The notes below the pieces were generated by a model. It had not been told where the DNA came from, did no database searches, and worked only from the letters and a program-made list of their open reading frames with translations. The translations under genes and the position numbers were made by a program. Below are positions 19,237-28,859 of a DNA stretch of 46,238 nt, piece after piece. This stretch comes from Pleurotus ostreatus/Saccharomyces cerevisiae fusant. Its lineage: Eukaryota > Opisthokonta. Every line of letters starts with the position of its first letter. Position 1 is the first letter of the stretch. The stretch lies in the NCBI GenBank assembly GCA_024196135.1, contig JAMQCK010000164.1, positions 1-46,238 on the forward strand, given 5' to 3'.

Positions 19237-21180
19237 ATGCAGTCCTACCTCTCGCCGCTCTCTCCGATGTCGGCGATGGCCCCATCGCCACCGTCGATGC
19301 TCTACCCCGGCTCCTCCTCGTCCATCGGCGGCATCGACCCCATCCGCGGCGGCATGAGCCCTCTCGGTACTGGTTTGGGCCCTCTCGGCGGCGGCATGGG
19401 TGCTCTCGGCAACGGCATGGACTCCCTGCGCGGATCGGTCGACCCAATGCGGGCGTCGATGAGCTCGGCGATGGACCCTATGCGCGGTGGGATCAACTCC
19501 ATCGACCCCGTCCGCGCGAGCGTTGGCCATCTCCTCCAGCGCGCGTACACGCTGCCGTGCTCAACCGCCGCGCAGGCCTTTGCACATATCGTCCAGCCGA
19601 TCGCGAGGTTCCAGCTCGCTCTCGACGTTCTCCTGCCCCTGCTTGAGCAGCAGGACCCACCAGCGGAGGTCAGCCCGATCTACCTGCATGGTGCTGCATA
19701 CATGCGCATACATCTAGCTAACATGATCTTTAGCCTTCCCAACGCATCCTGGTCTCCTTCATCCTGTACTCCCTCTACGCCCCGCACCCGATCACGATCA
19801 ACCCCTTCAAGTCCGCCCTCTTCGCCACCTTCGCCAAGGAGCGCGATGCCGCGGTCGCAGTGTCCAACTCCGGCGGCGTCTCCCCTAACGAGCAGCTGGT
19901 GTGGGTGCTCTGGAAGATCTTGAAAGGAGATGGGAACGATGTACGTCGACTGCAATGGGTATATGCGCGCTGGACAGATACCGATGTGAATATGCCGCGT
20001 AGATCGGACCCTACTCCCCTGCGACGCTCGCGCGCTCGCCCCTGCCTGCCCAGCTTAGATCAAGTAACCTTATTCTCGATGAGAAACTGTACATCAATGT
20101 GTATGATATGTGCGTATCGCCCGCTACGCACCTGGTATCGGTCGCTGATTCCCCTTGGCAGAGACGACTCTATTTATTCGAGTGCACCCGCGCAGTCAGC
20201 CGCCCAGGAGGACGAGTCACGCAATACTGCCGACGCTGCCAACGACGCTGCGCTCGCCCACGCCATGCAGCTCTTCGTCGCCGCCCGCGAGAGGGTGTTG
20301 ACACTCTCGGAACAGCGGGTACGTACATGGTCTTCATCAACCATCCCACGACCATTCGTTCCGCCCAAACTGACACCTCCCGCAGCAAATCCTCCCCCAG
20401 ATACCCGCCCTCGCCGCCTCCGGCATCGTCACCACCCCCGACCTCCCGCCGCTCGTGCAGTACAACCCCGTCGTTGCGCACCCGCTGCTCGTCACGCTGC
20501 TCACGAACAGCGACAGCCCGATACCCTCCCCGGTGCTGGATGTCTTGCCCACGCTGGCGCCGAGGCTACAGACGCTGGACTTGATGGGGAGGCTGTTGCG
20601 GGATACGACGCCCACATCTATCGAACGAGATGCCGTTGCGCAAGACGTGTCATCGTCACCGACGAGCAGCACTTTGAGGGGTCCGAGGGGGCAGGATGGG
20701 CAGAGGAAGCTGACGGTCGGCGAACTTGTGAGGGCGGAGGTGCTGGACCGATTCGTGCATGAGGCGATCGAGTACTTGGATGCGGTCGAGAGAGAGGCGA
20801 CGGGGGATGATCGTCACGCGCAGGGTGTGGTGCATGTGAGTATTCTCCGCCTTCTGTTCCTTCGCTCGCTCTTCTCGTGATACTCGTTTCCCGTATCATG
20901 TTCGAACGCTGCCTAAAGCTGTCGACTCGTACACTCCCTGTACCTATCGCCTCGAACGCTGCCTGAACCTGTCGCTCACCTACTCGCGAACTCACCGCTG
21001 ATCCCCCACCGCCAGCTCTGCCGCTTCTACCACTCGCTCATCAAGCTCGGCATCGTCGACCCCGCGGACGAGGTCGGCTCGGCGGAGATGATGCACTTTA
21101 GCCTGCGGAACGCGCGGTACGAGGAGGCGAATGGGGTGTATCGCGTGCTCGCGTTGGGCGGGCGGGGGGAGGGGTTTTGA
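19237..21180 (+). CDS. CNOT11: CCR4-NOT complex subunit 11 (CNOT11) homologue, 502 aa
   Basis: Six exons: 19237-19668, 19734-19940, 20003-20100, 20162-20318, 20386-20835 and 21016-21180. Frames and phases are consistent, and branch points include GCTAACA and GCTGATT. The first 95 residues are a Gly/Met/Ser-rich disordered tail with repeated DPMR and GGM motifs. Residues from about 100 form the conserved N-terminal helical domain (LDVLLPLLEQQ; RILVSFILYSLYAPHP; NPFKSALFATFAKER). The C-terminal part has the family's NP-V-A-H-P-L-L block (VQYNPVVAHPLLVTLL) and the end helix LCRFYHSLIKLGIVD...ARYEEANGVYRVL, matching the CNOT11 C-terminal domain. CNOT11 docks with CNOT10 on the N-terminal part of NOT1 in the mRNA deadenylation complex. 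The start at 19237 is the first ATG in frame with the conserved domain, and an upstream coding exon cannot be excluded. Confidence 0.82.
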
Positions 21181-21250
21181 GAGGTGGGGTGGGCTTTTGA
21201 GGTGTGGAGGGCTATGAGGTGCGGGGAGGGTTTTGAGGTGCGGGATGGGT
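21168..21250 (+). repeat. Short G-rich tandem repeat just after the CNOT11 stop
   Basis: Copies of a roughly 19-bp unit close to ttttgaggtgcggggaggg follow each other about four times, overlapping the CNOT11 stop codon region. The repeat is G-rich on the plus strand and would lie in the CNOT11 3' UTR. Confidence 0.6.
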
Positions 21251-21728
21251 GATTGCGGTGCGGGGACCGGGATAATCGGCGACTCGCCCTGCACATTCGC
21301 CGCTGGGACTGCTATCATACGACCGTGTGGTTCTCGTGATGCCTGGCTATGTGCGCTCCTGCTTTTCGTTGGGATCCGGCTTGCTTTTTGCCTTCGGACG
21401 AGAACTAACTTATGTCACGACCCGAGCTCGAGTACTTATGCCGCGAGAGGCTGTAAGAGATAATTCTCGTCTGACTTGCATCCTTCGTTGGTCGATTGAC
21501 CATCTTTCGTTAGCCACTGAGTTCTAGTTCAGGATATGTACCGTGCACGACCTACTATGATACATTATGTGTTTATGCTATGCACGGTTGAATGCGCGTC
21601 TTGGGATGAGGGTGAGAGGGGGATTAGATGCAAGCACGGGTTATCAATCAAAGGATGCCGGAGGGAGAACTTGTCCTTCAACGGAGGACAGGAACGAATT
21701 AAAAAGAACTCAACGAAGATTCTACTAT
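21251..21728. other. Intergenic region, CNOT11 3' flank to tRNA
   Basis: No gene is recognised. Short plus-strand frames of under 80 codons lack family matches or ATG-based structure. Confidence 0.5.
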
Positions 21729-21812
21729 TCCCCGCAGCCGACTTGAACGACTGACCTCTTCATAATACATCATGCGTACTAGTGAAGCGCTCTACCACTG
21801 AGCTAGCAGGGA
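21729..21812 (-). tRNA. tRNA-Thr(AGT): tRNA-Thr (anticodon AGT) with a 13-nt intron
   Basis: On the minus strand the cloverleaf folds completely. The acceptor stem is TCCCTGC with GCGGGGA (one G-T pair). The D arm is GCTC-AGTGGTA-GAGC. The anticodon stem is CTTCA with TGAAG, and the T arm is AGTCG-TTCAAGT-CGGCT (one G-T pair). The 20-nt anticodon loop region is explained by the loop C-T-AGT-A-A with a 13-nt intron (cgcatgatgtatt) after position 37, the canonical site for nuclear tRNA introns. The A-box (TAGCTCAGTGG) and B-box (GTTCAAGTC) promoter elements are present. Confidence 0.92.
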
Positions 21813-22075
21813 TTGCCAACTGAGCGCCAAATAGATTGTCCTGGGTCCTCAATCTTGGCTCTTGTTGTCCCATTGCAGGCACTTCTACCAAGCTTCGCTT
21901 GATCTACTAATAATGGCGGCTGGGGAGCACAGCGTGCCGCTCAATCACGGCCAGATCAAGCGCGCGACACCGGCGTCCCTGTCGCCAGACATCCATTTGT
22001 TCTCTGTGGGCCAAGGAAAACGAGTCACGGAGAAGATGACATCCGAAGACCCGTGAAATTGCGGCGCAGACTAGC
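21813..22075. other. Intergenic region, tRNA to F-box gene 3' flank
   Basis: Under 300 bp. No feature is seen beyond the 5' flank of the tRNA and the 3' flank of the F-box gene. Confidence 0.5.
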
Positions 22076-23714
22076 CTAGAATTCCGACGCCGAAAGCTGC
22101 AGCTCGACTGTGACCTCCTTCCACTTTTGCGCACGAGCGACTTCCTGCAGGCGCTCGTCGCCACCACGCCTTTGGGATCGCGTGTTCCTCCTCCACATGA
22201 TACCCGAAAGAGCAGGGAAGATGGAGGACAGGATATTAGCGACCGGAGGAGCGCTGGAGATGCGCGAGTAGCCCACGTTCATCCAACAAAGCGGGTGTTG
22301 AGGGGCACCGGATGGGCTTTGGTCATCACGCTTGTCCTTATCGGCGTCTGGAGCGTCCATACTGGCATCAAAGTCGAGGCCGAGCTCCTTTAGGCGCGGC
22401 AACAGACGCGCGACGTCGACGAGAGCGCGGATGGTCATATACTGAGGGCGCCGTGAGTTAATATTTGAGTCTGTCCTTAGGTTCAGGCGCTCCAGGTGGG
22501 GCCATGACTCCGCGAGACGCCGCAGGTCGTCGTCAGCGAGGACGTATGATCTCGGGCAGACCAAGGACATCTCGACGAGGTTGGAGAAGGACGTCAGAGG
22601 CTGCATGGCAGCGAAGCTCAGCGCGCCGGGCCAGGGGAGGTATTCGTCTGCGGAATCCATGCTTAGGGACTGGCCCCTATCGCAGAGTTCGAGGAGCGCC
22701 AGACTGGCGTGGTGGCAGCTGTGCGCTATGGCGGCTAGGAGGGCGGGCCAGTCGGTTTGGCGCGCTTCGTCCCATCCAAGGCGGAGATCTCTGAGCCTCA
22801 GGCTTTGGGGAAGCAGGGCGCGTAGGAGTGCTATGCCATACTCTACACGCTCCAGGTGCATCGTGAGGACCTGCAGGGCGATAAATGCAGGAGACGGGAG
22901 GGATGGAATGGATGCTGTGTCGCCACGGCAGTCATCGAGGCCCAGCATCGATAGCCGAGGGAGTGATGCGAGGTATGGGAGGTCGTCAGCATTCACGTGT
23001 GGTACACGGAATGTCCGCAGGTTATTCCAGTGACGCACGAGACTGGATGCTATACCAACATCCTCCATCCTCTCGTCTCTATTGAATTTGATCCATAGGG
23101 CGAACTCCTGGATATCAGGACAGGACTCGTGCAGACAAGGAACGATCGGCATCGCCTCGTCGTTTGCAGGTAAATGCAGCTCTAGCCTACGAAGCCCGGG
23201 ACTCAGGAATATCGACCTTATATGGTCAGGAGCGGCCTCGTCGGAAGTTCCCAACCTCAGGAAGCGCAAGTTGGGTAGAAGTGGTTGAGAACAGACATCG
23301 CGGAGAGCATCCAGGCAAGATCGATCTATCGGAAGGTATAGTGTCGATATGCGGCGTATCAATGTCGCGTAGAATGTGAATCGCTCGAGATCTTGTGGTG
23401 TAATTTGGCGCACGACGACCTTAACATCGTCAGAAAGGCCCTCGCGTTGACTGAGGTAGCACACTTACGAAATCATGCGCTTTGTTCATATCCTTGAAGA
23501 TGTCCGGGGGAAGACATCGTAGCAACGACGTGAGTTTCTGGTCCTTCCATAGAGTAGCCAATGCCGTGTCGTAAAACCTCCGCTGACATAGAGTCAGACT
23601 CTTGAGCGTTTTCCTGTAGCACTCAAGCTCGTAACGATCGTATGGATCCGTCGTTGAGGTGAAGCAGTCGCAGATAAGAGCGAAGATTTCGGGCACGGAT
23701 AGGCAAGGATGCAT
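22076..23714 (-). CDS. F-box/LRR protein, intact (529 aa), cassette copy 1
   Basis: Two exons: 23714-23469 (82 codons) and 23419-22076, joined by a 49-bp phase-0 intron with branch TTCTGACG. The N-terminus MHPCLSVPEIFALICDCF is the F-box start typical of basidiomycete F-box proteins, and the RRFYDTALATLWKDQ helix completes the domain. The rest is a degenerate leucine-rich array with repeated L..L.L positions (LRFLRLGTSDE, LRRLELHLP, LRDLRLGW, LERLNLRTD, LKELGLDFDAS). Such proteins link Skp1-Cul1 to substrates through the LRR. A CTGAC plus TTAG just before the ATG suggests a 5' UTR intron ending at the start codon. The gene is divergent from the RBR ligase at 24385, 670 bp away. Substrate is unknown. 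Confidence 0.85.
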
Positions 23715-24384
23715 CTAAGAACATTGATGCGTCAGTGAGCGAGCTCCAGGGTGCCATATATACGAAAAGAGCAGCCTGAAACTTGCCTTTTGCACAGTCG
23801 AGAGGACGCGGCGGTGAAGAGCAACCCACGAGGCACCCGCTTCAGACAGACGCGGCTGTTGCCGAACAATTCGGCGTCTGCGGTTGAATTCCGATGCTTG
23901 TCCTGAACGGCCATGTCGAGCTGTGGGAATGATCTCGTCTTCGGTCGCGTAATGCGCCCGCCTCACATCATAGACACTCGTGCAGTTCCAAACTGAGACG
24001 GTACTCTTGTACTCGGGAGGCAGGTACAAAACCAACCTGATAGATGCCCGCGCATCGACCGCAAGCATTGACCCTCGCTATCGCCGGTTTATTGTTGCAC
24101 TGGCTGCGGGGCTAGTCTTGTGTAAGCATCGGACAAGGTCCCCATTGATTGAGCGCTATATCGGCGCTTAATTTACTGTGCATATGACCTGCGGGCGGAG
24201 GAGGCGTGGCAGGCGCCAGGATCCTGGTTCTTGCCACCATCTCCTCCTCCTGCACTGTTCGGTCCCAGCTTCCTCGAGCCGCTCTTCGCCTTTGAGGGCC
24301 AACTGGATAACGCACTATAGGTAAGTGCGACGACCTTGTCCTTCTATCTCTCGCCATCTGATAGGCGCCCACCAGCTATACGCG
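23715..24384. promoter_or_regulatory. Divergent promoter region between F-box and RBR genes (copy 1)
   Basis: This 670-bp region separates the two start codons. A 44-bp 5' UTR intron of the RBR gene (donor gtaagt at 24321, acceptor ending at 24364) is visible. Blocks are shared with the second cassette: CCTgATAGATGCcCGCG near 24035 and catctgatagGCGCCCAcCAGCT just before the RBR ATG. Retained similarity in a non-coding region between two copies points to recent duplication, conserved promoter elements, or both. Confidence 0.6.
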
Positions 24385-26024
24385 ATGTCGAACCCAAACT
24401 ACCCTTACTTGTATCTTCCACCCTCGCACCCACCTTCCTACCTTCCTATCACCCAGTCGATGGCCTCCGTCCCTCTCACGCGGATTGGATACAAAACACA
24501 CGCGCCGAAGAGGAGCATAGACGCCGATGAGGCGGTGGTAGAGCATCAGGTGACAAAGAGGCAGAAGAAGGTTGACGAGCCGCAGGAGCGGAGGACGGAG
24601 GAGCCGACGACGAACATGGTGGAGCCGCCCACCCGACCATCTGTACTCACGCAACCCCGTGATGCTACAGTGTCTTTGATTGACCGGCTCGCCTTCGGGG
24701 GCATGGACGAGGCGGCGCATGTTTTCGGAGACCAGCAGCTCGCCTTCGAATTTCAGGCCGAGATGCTCGAGGCGACGCTGCGGAATGCAGGTATGGGCCC
24801 TATTGGGGCGGCGAGACAGGCGTGGCAGCGGCTTGCCGGGCGGCGCTCGGGGCTCAGGTGTGTGCAGACTGTCATTCTGTTGATTGTAGTAGGCTGACTC
24901 CATCCTAGTACGGTGTCAATATCGAGAGAGCAATCTTCGCCGCCTGCGACGACGCCCACCAGCCCGGCCGGCGCGCCCTCTTCGCAGCGCGGTGACGTTG
25001 CTTACGAAGCTATTCACTCCACCGACGTGGACACTGCGAGTACGACAAGCGCGCCGTCTAATCCAACATCCTCGTCCGCAACAACGACGTCCGCCAACCA
25101 AGAGACACCTGCAGTCACCCCGCTGCAAGCGGCGGCGACTCCAACGTACCACCCGTACGCTTCACGATTCTATGTGTTCTCGAAATCGACGCTCATGACC
25201 TTTCAGTACGACGTCGTCCTCGCTCGCCGGGCTTGCTGGCGGCCCTGAGCTTTTGCATCCATATGGCATGTATGGGCGTGATGCATCGGGCACGCCTTTC
25301 TCCAGCTATCGTGCGCCTCCGGCAGGAAGGACACAGTATCCAGCGCACCGGGGTGCGTGCGTGAAGCAGTACATGTATGATTTCGACGAAATTCCCGTAA
25401 GTCCTCGAACTGTCAATCTAACGTCGTTTTAACAGAGACGCGCAGTACAAATGTCAAGGCTGCTTCGACGATGTCAAGCTGTCCGAGAGCGTCAGCGGAC
25501 GCTGCAAGCACATCTACTGCACCGAGTGCATCGCGCGCCTCGCCCGCGCCACACTCACGGACGAATCGCTCCTCCCACTGCGCTGCTGCAACAAGCCCTT
25601 CGACTCGGAGGAAGTCGAGGCCAAGCTCCCTCCCGACCTCCTCGAGCAGTTCAACGCGAAGCGCTGGGAGTACGCGGTCCCGGCCCACGTCCGCGTGTAC
25701 TGCGCGAAAGCGGGGTGCTCTGCGTTCCTCGGCGCGAGCGAGGGGCCTGCGTACAAGTGGGGGACCTTCGAGATGACGTGCGTCGCGTGCGGGACGACGA
25801 CGTGTGTGGGGTGCAGGCAGGCGGCGCACGCGGGGCGCGACTGCGTGCAGGAGTCGACGGCGCAGTTCGATGCGTTGGTGGAGGAGAGGAACTGGAAGCG
25901 GTGTCCGTGGTGCGGGTCGACTGTTGAGCGGACGGAGGGGTGCGCGCAGATGACGTGCCGGTGCGGGAAGGAGTTTTGTTATCAGTGTGGCAAGAAATTC
26001 GGCGTGAGGCATAAGTGTAAGTAG
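24385..26024 (+). CDS. RBR-type E3 ubiquitin ligase (about 495 aa), cassette copy 1
   Basis: Exons 24385-24857, 24909-25154, 25207-25396 and 25446-26024; introns are 49-52 bp with branch points CTGAC and CTAAC. A conserved N-terminal helix (about residues 100-156, FGDQQLAFEFQAEMLEATL) and a disordered Ser/Thr/Pro linker lead to a complete RING1-IBR-RING2 module in the last exon. RING1 (YKCQGC...CKHIYCTEC...LRCC) starts at residue 304. The IBR follows (CVACGTTTCVGC...HAGRDC), then RING2 (CPWCGSTVERTEGCAQMTC). By analogy with parkin and HHARI, the catalytic thioester cysteine is Cys469 (EGC). The residue two positions after it, usually His, is Gln here. The last codons contain a potential donor (AAGT|GTAAGT), and splicing would replace CK-stop by a few other residues. 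The gene is paired head-to-head with the F-box gene. Confidence 0.85.
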
Positions 26025-26318
26025 GGCCCTCGGAAAGAGACGATCTGAAGGCGAACAATTGGATTCCGTAGCTAGTAGTCGATAGACATAAGTACTTTAT
26101 AGGGGGATACGACGGAATGTACTTTGTTGCAACTCTCACGTTAGTGCCCACGAAGGGTCATAAGATGCGGCCACCTCTGAGATCCTGCACTTAGTTTCGA
26201 TGTCAGCGCCACACAACGCTCGCGCCACCGTACCGAGACCATGTCCAATCTGTTGAAAGAGTTAACATCGAGATGGGCGTCGAGACGTACCGAGCGATAT
26301 CATGCCCGCGACTCACCC

Positions 26319-27260
26319 TCAGACATCCGAGTAATCCGTATCGTGATCCTCGTCACGCAAGGGCGGGTTGCTGTTTCCCTGGTCCGTTGTCACGTCCTCG
26401 CTCGACCCTTCGAGCCCACGCAGACGGACATCCCGCTCGACCTGCGCACGGACAAAGCGGAGCATGGGAAGCATGCGATCCACCTGCGCCCATTTCCTCT
26501 TCCGCTCCCGCCGTGCGCAGGCCAGGTCTGGCTCCGGCCCCCTCAGATCCTCCCGGTCCGGCATGTCTCCCTCGCTCGAGACACAGTTGAGCCTGGGAAA
26601 GATGGCGGACAGGAGCGCAGCGGTGACGCGCGCGCTGGTGATCCCTGAGTAGCGCACGTCAAGGCAGGTGAGGGCGTGCTGGCAGACGCCGCGCGTCTCG
26701 TGCTCCTCGTATGTGTATTCATCCGCGTGGAAGTCCATCGTGAGGAAGTGCAGACGAGGGCAGTGTCGAGCGAGAGGGATGAGCGCGTAGATGGAGGCCT
26801 CGTGCCGATAGCTCTCGTCTTCTTCTAGCAGTTCTAGATGCTGGAGGTTGGGGAAGGCCCGGGCGAGCGAGTCGAAGTGCTCGTCTTCGAATACGAACCC
26901 TCCCCACGAGCGCAAGACCAGATCGGTGAGGTTGCGGAATACGAACAGGTGCGACGCGGCGTCGAATGAGAGAGCCGTCAGATACCAGTCTGGGACGTCT
27001 GGCTCGGGATCCTCGGTGTATTTTCCGTATTCCTTGATAGTAAGGCTTCGCAGCGTGTCCGGATCGCAAGTGCGCGCTATCGACAGTATGAGGGCATTCC
27101 AGTGACACGCCTTCTTGATCTCCTTGCACTTGACCTTCAGGGAGTTCAGTCGCAGCGCTGGCTGTAGAGATTCGAAGAAACTGGTTGCCAGGTGCATCGC
27201 TTGCGGCTCAAGCTCGAGTGTACGCAGAGACGCAGAGGCTGGTTGCGCAATTGAGATCCC
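26319..27260 (-). pseudogene. C-terminal F-box/LRR fragment (about 300 codons)
   Basis: The frame is open from a stop near 27270 (TGA) through GISIAQPASASLRTLELEPQ and on to the stop at 26319. It is clearly paralogous to the 471-1604 ORF: QAMHLAT, WGGF, YEEHETRGV, SSEG, MLPMLRFVRAQ and the NTDYSD-like end are shared. Homology to the family stops at about 27260, upstream of which stops appear, and no F-box or first LRR half is present. It is convergent with the RBR gene, with stops about 295 bp apart. It is best read as a 5'-truncated relic, although the 292-codon ATG ORF itself is intact. Confidence 0.7.
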
Positions 27261-28859
27261 GCAGTTGCATCAGGGAATGCCCCGTCACTATCGTGACGTC
27301 TTCACATCTATGTGACGCTACCGTAGTACACGCGCATGCACATTGCCCCGATAGGCTTGGATAGTCGTCCATAGCTGCCAGGCGGAGCTGCATTGCACTT
27401 CGTAGCTAGCTGTAGGAGTCTGCACCACTATCCTTAGCATCGCAGTCGACTACATCAATATACGATGCTTGATAGATGTTTCCTCAATAACGTGAACTAC
27501 TAGAGCTTTGAATCGTAGAAACCAAGAAGTTAGAGTAAAGCTAAGGTCATTTTTTATTGTTTCAAATGACACCTACAGCTAAGACCAACTAAACTACTGT
27601 TGGGGGGAGGTTCGAGCCCCACGTCGTCGCAGAGCTTATCACGTCCATATACCTAGTAGTACCCGCCGCCGATGTTCGCACACTGGCACCGTACAGCCTT
27701 CTACCCCCTTCTGATTCTGCCTGTCCCTCTCCCGATTCTTCGAGCTCAATATTGAGCAGTGTTGGGGAGGAGTAGAGAGGGATAAAGCGGCACACATGGA
27801 AGAAATGCCGCAAGCTGCCGCGCTGCACAGTAAACGGGACCGGGACAATGAGGGGGAAGGGGATGTGGTATCACGGCGTACCGTCCCCACGTAGCACGTC
27901 GTTTGCGCAGCGGCGTCGTGCGAGGGAGCGGAACGACAGATGAAGGTAGAGGCGTGAGCGTCGACCGAATGGAAAATTCCTCCAAGTCATTTTCGAACTC
28001 CGCCGGCAAGTCCCGCGAGGTCACGTTGTTCCGATCCAGTCCGCCGAAAATCGCGCGTCGCGTCTCGGTGATCCTGTCACTGGCGCCGGCGTCCCTCTCG
28101 GACCTCTCACCTTTGTATGCGACCCCAATCATGTATGGAGTCCGTATCTGCGCTGGCCAGCGACTCGGCAAACCTATCCTCGCGCTGTCGTTCAGCCGCA
28201 CCCGCATGCAGACGCGCGTTCAGCGGCCATGCCCTCCGAGCGCCTGGTGCGTCAGCGCCGTCCTCCGCCATGAAGGTGAGCATCACAACACGTCTTGCTC
28301 GCTACGGCTTACTTTTACCTCTCGCCTTGGCCCTTGACAGCTCCCGACACCTTTTCCGCGACTGCATTCTGATAGTACGGCGCATGCTCCCTGATTTCAC
28401 CGACTCCCCTCCCGCACACGGCTCGGAGGCCGGCTTGTAACTAGGCCCTTCCTGGTGAAGGACTTCCAGACATGACCGGAGAGGGACTCACTGGAGAGCA
28501 GTGGAGTGTAGCGGAGGCGGTGAGCGTGTGCGGAATCGGACTCGGGCATGCGCGAGGGGTCCATCAGGAAAATGACAAGTATGAATTTTCACGCAATAGG
28601 CTCGGCCGTCAGTTCGCGTGCTATTCCACGGTGCGCCCGGCGAGATTCTGTATTTTATCTTGTCATTTCGATTCGTTTCGTGCGCTTTCATGGGCGGGGT
28701 CGTGTCAAACCACGCCATACCATCAAAACACATCGGGGCGAGGATACTACGTGCGATACCTAAGGTGGTTGTCTGTTTACACAAAGGGATAAGATAGTAC
28801 ATGAAGTCACTTACGGTCAGCCCGACGCGGTGTCCCAGAGCGCAATCCGGTGAGGTCCA
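27261..28859. other. 1.6 kb region, one possible small gene, otherwise unresolved
   Basis: Between 27746 and 28271 a minus-strand model (28271-28111 plus 28073-27746; 162 aa; starts MAEDGADAPGARRAW) has consistent frames, but the implied intron is only 37 bp, shorter than the others in the window. An overlapping plus-strand reading with a normal 61-bp intron (donor at 28275) is also open, so the strand is undecided. The stretch 27420-27600 is AT-rich compared with the window. The sequence ggttcgagccccacg near 27608 resembles a tRNA B box, but no cloverleaf fits. Confidence 0.3.

Noticed and set aside
27590..27630. tRNA B-box-like sequence ggttcgagccccacg
   Set aside because: No D arm, anticodon arm or acceptor stem can be formed upstream.
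27903..28337. 144-codon plus-strand frame
   Set aside because: Overlaps an equally plausible minus-strand frame; neither has a motif, so no gene was called.
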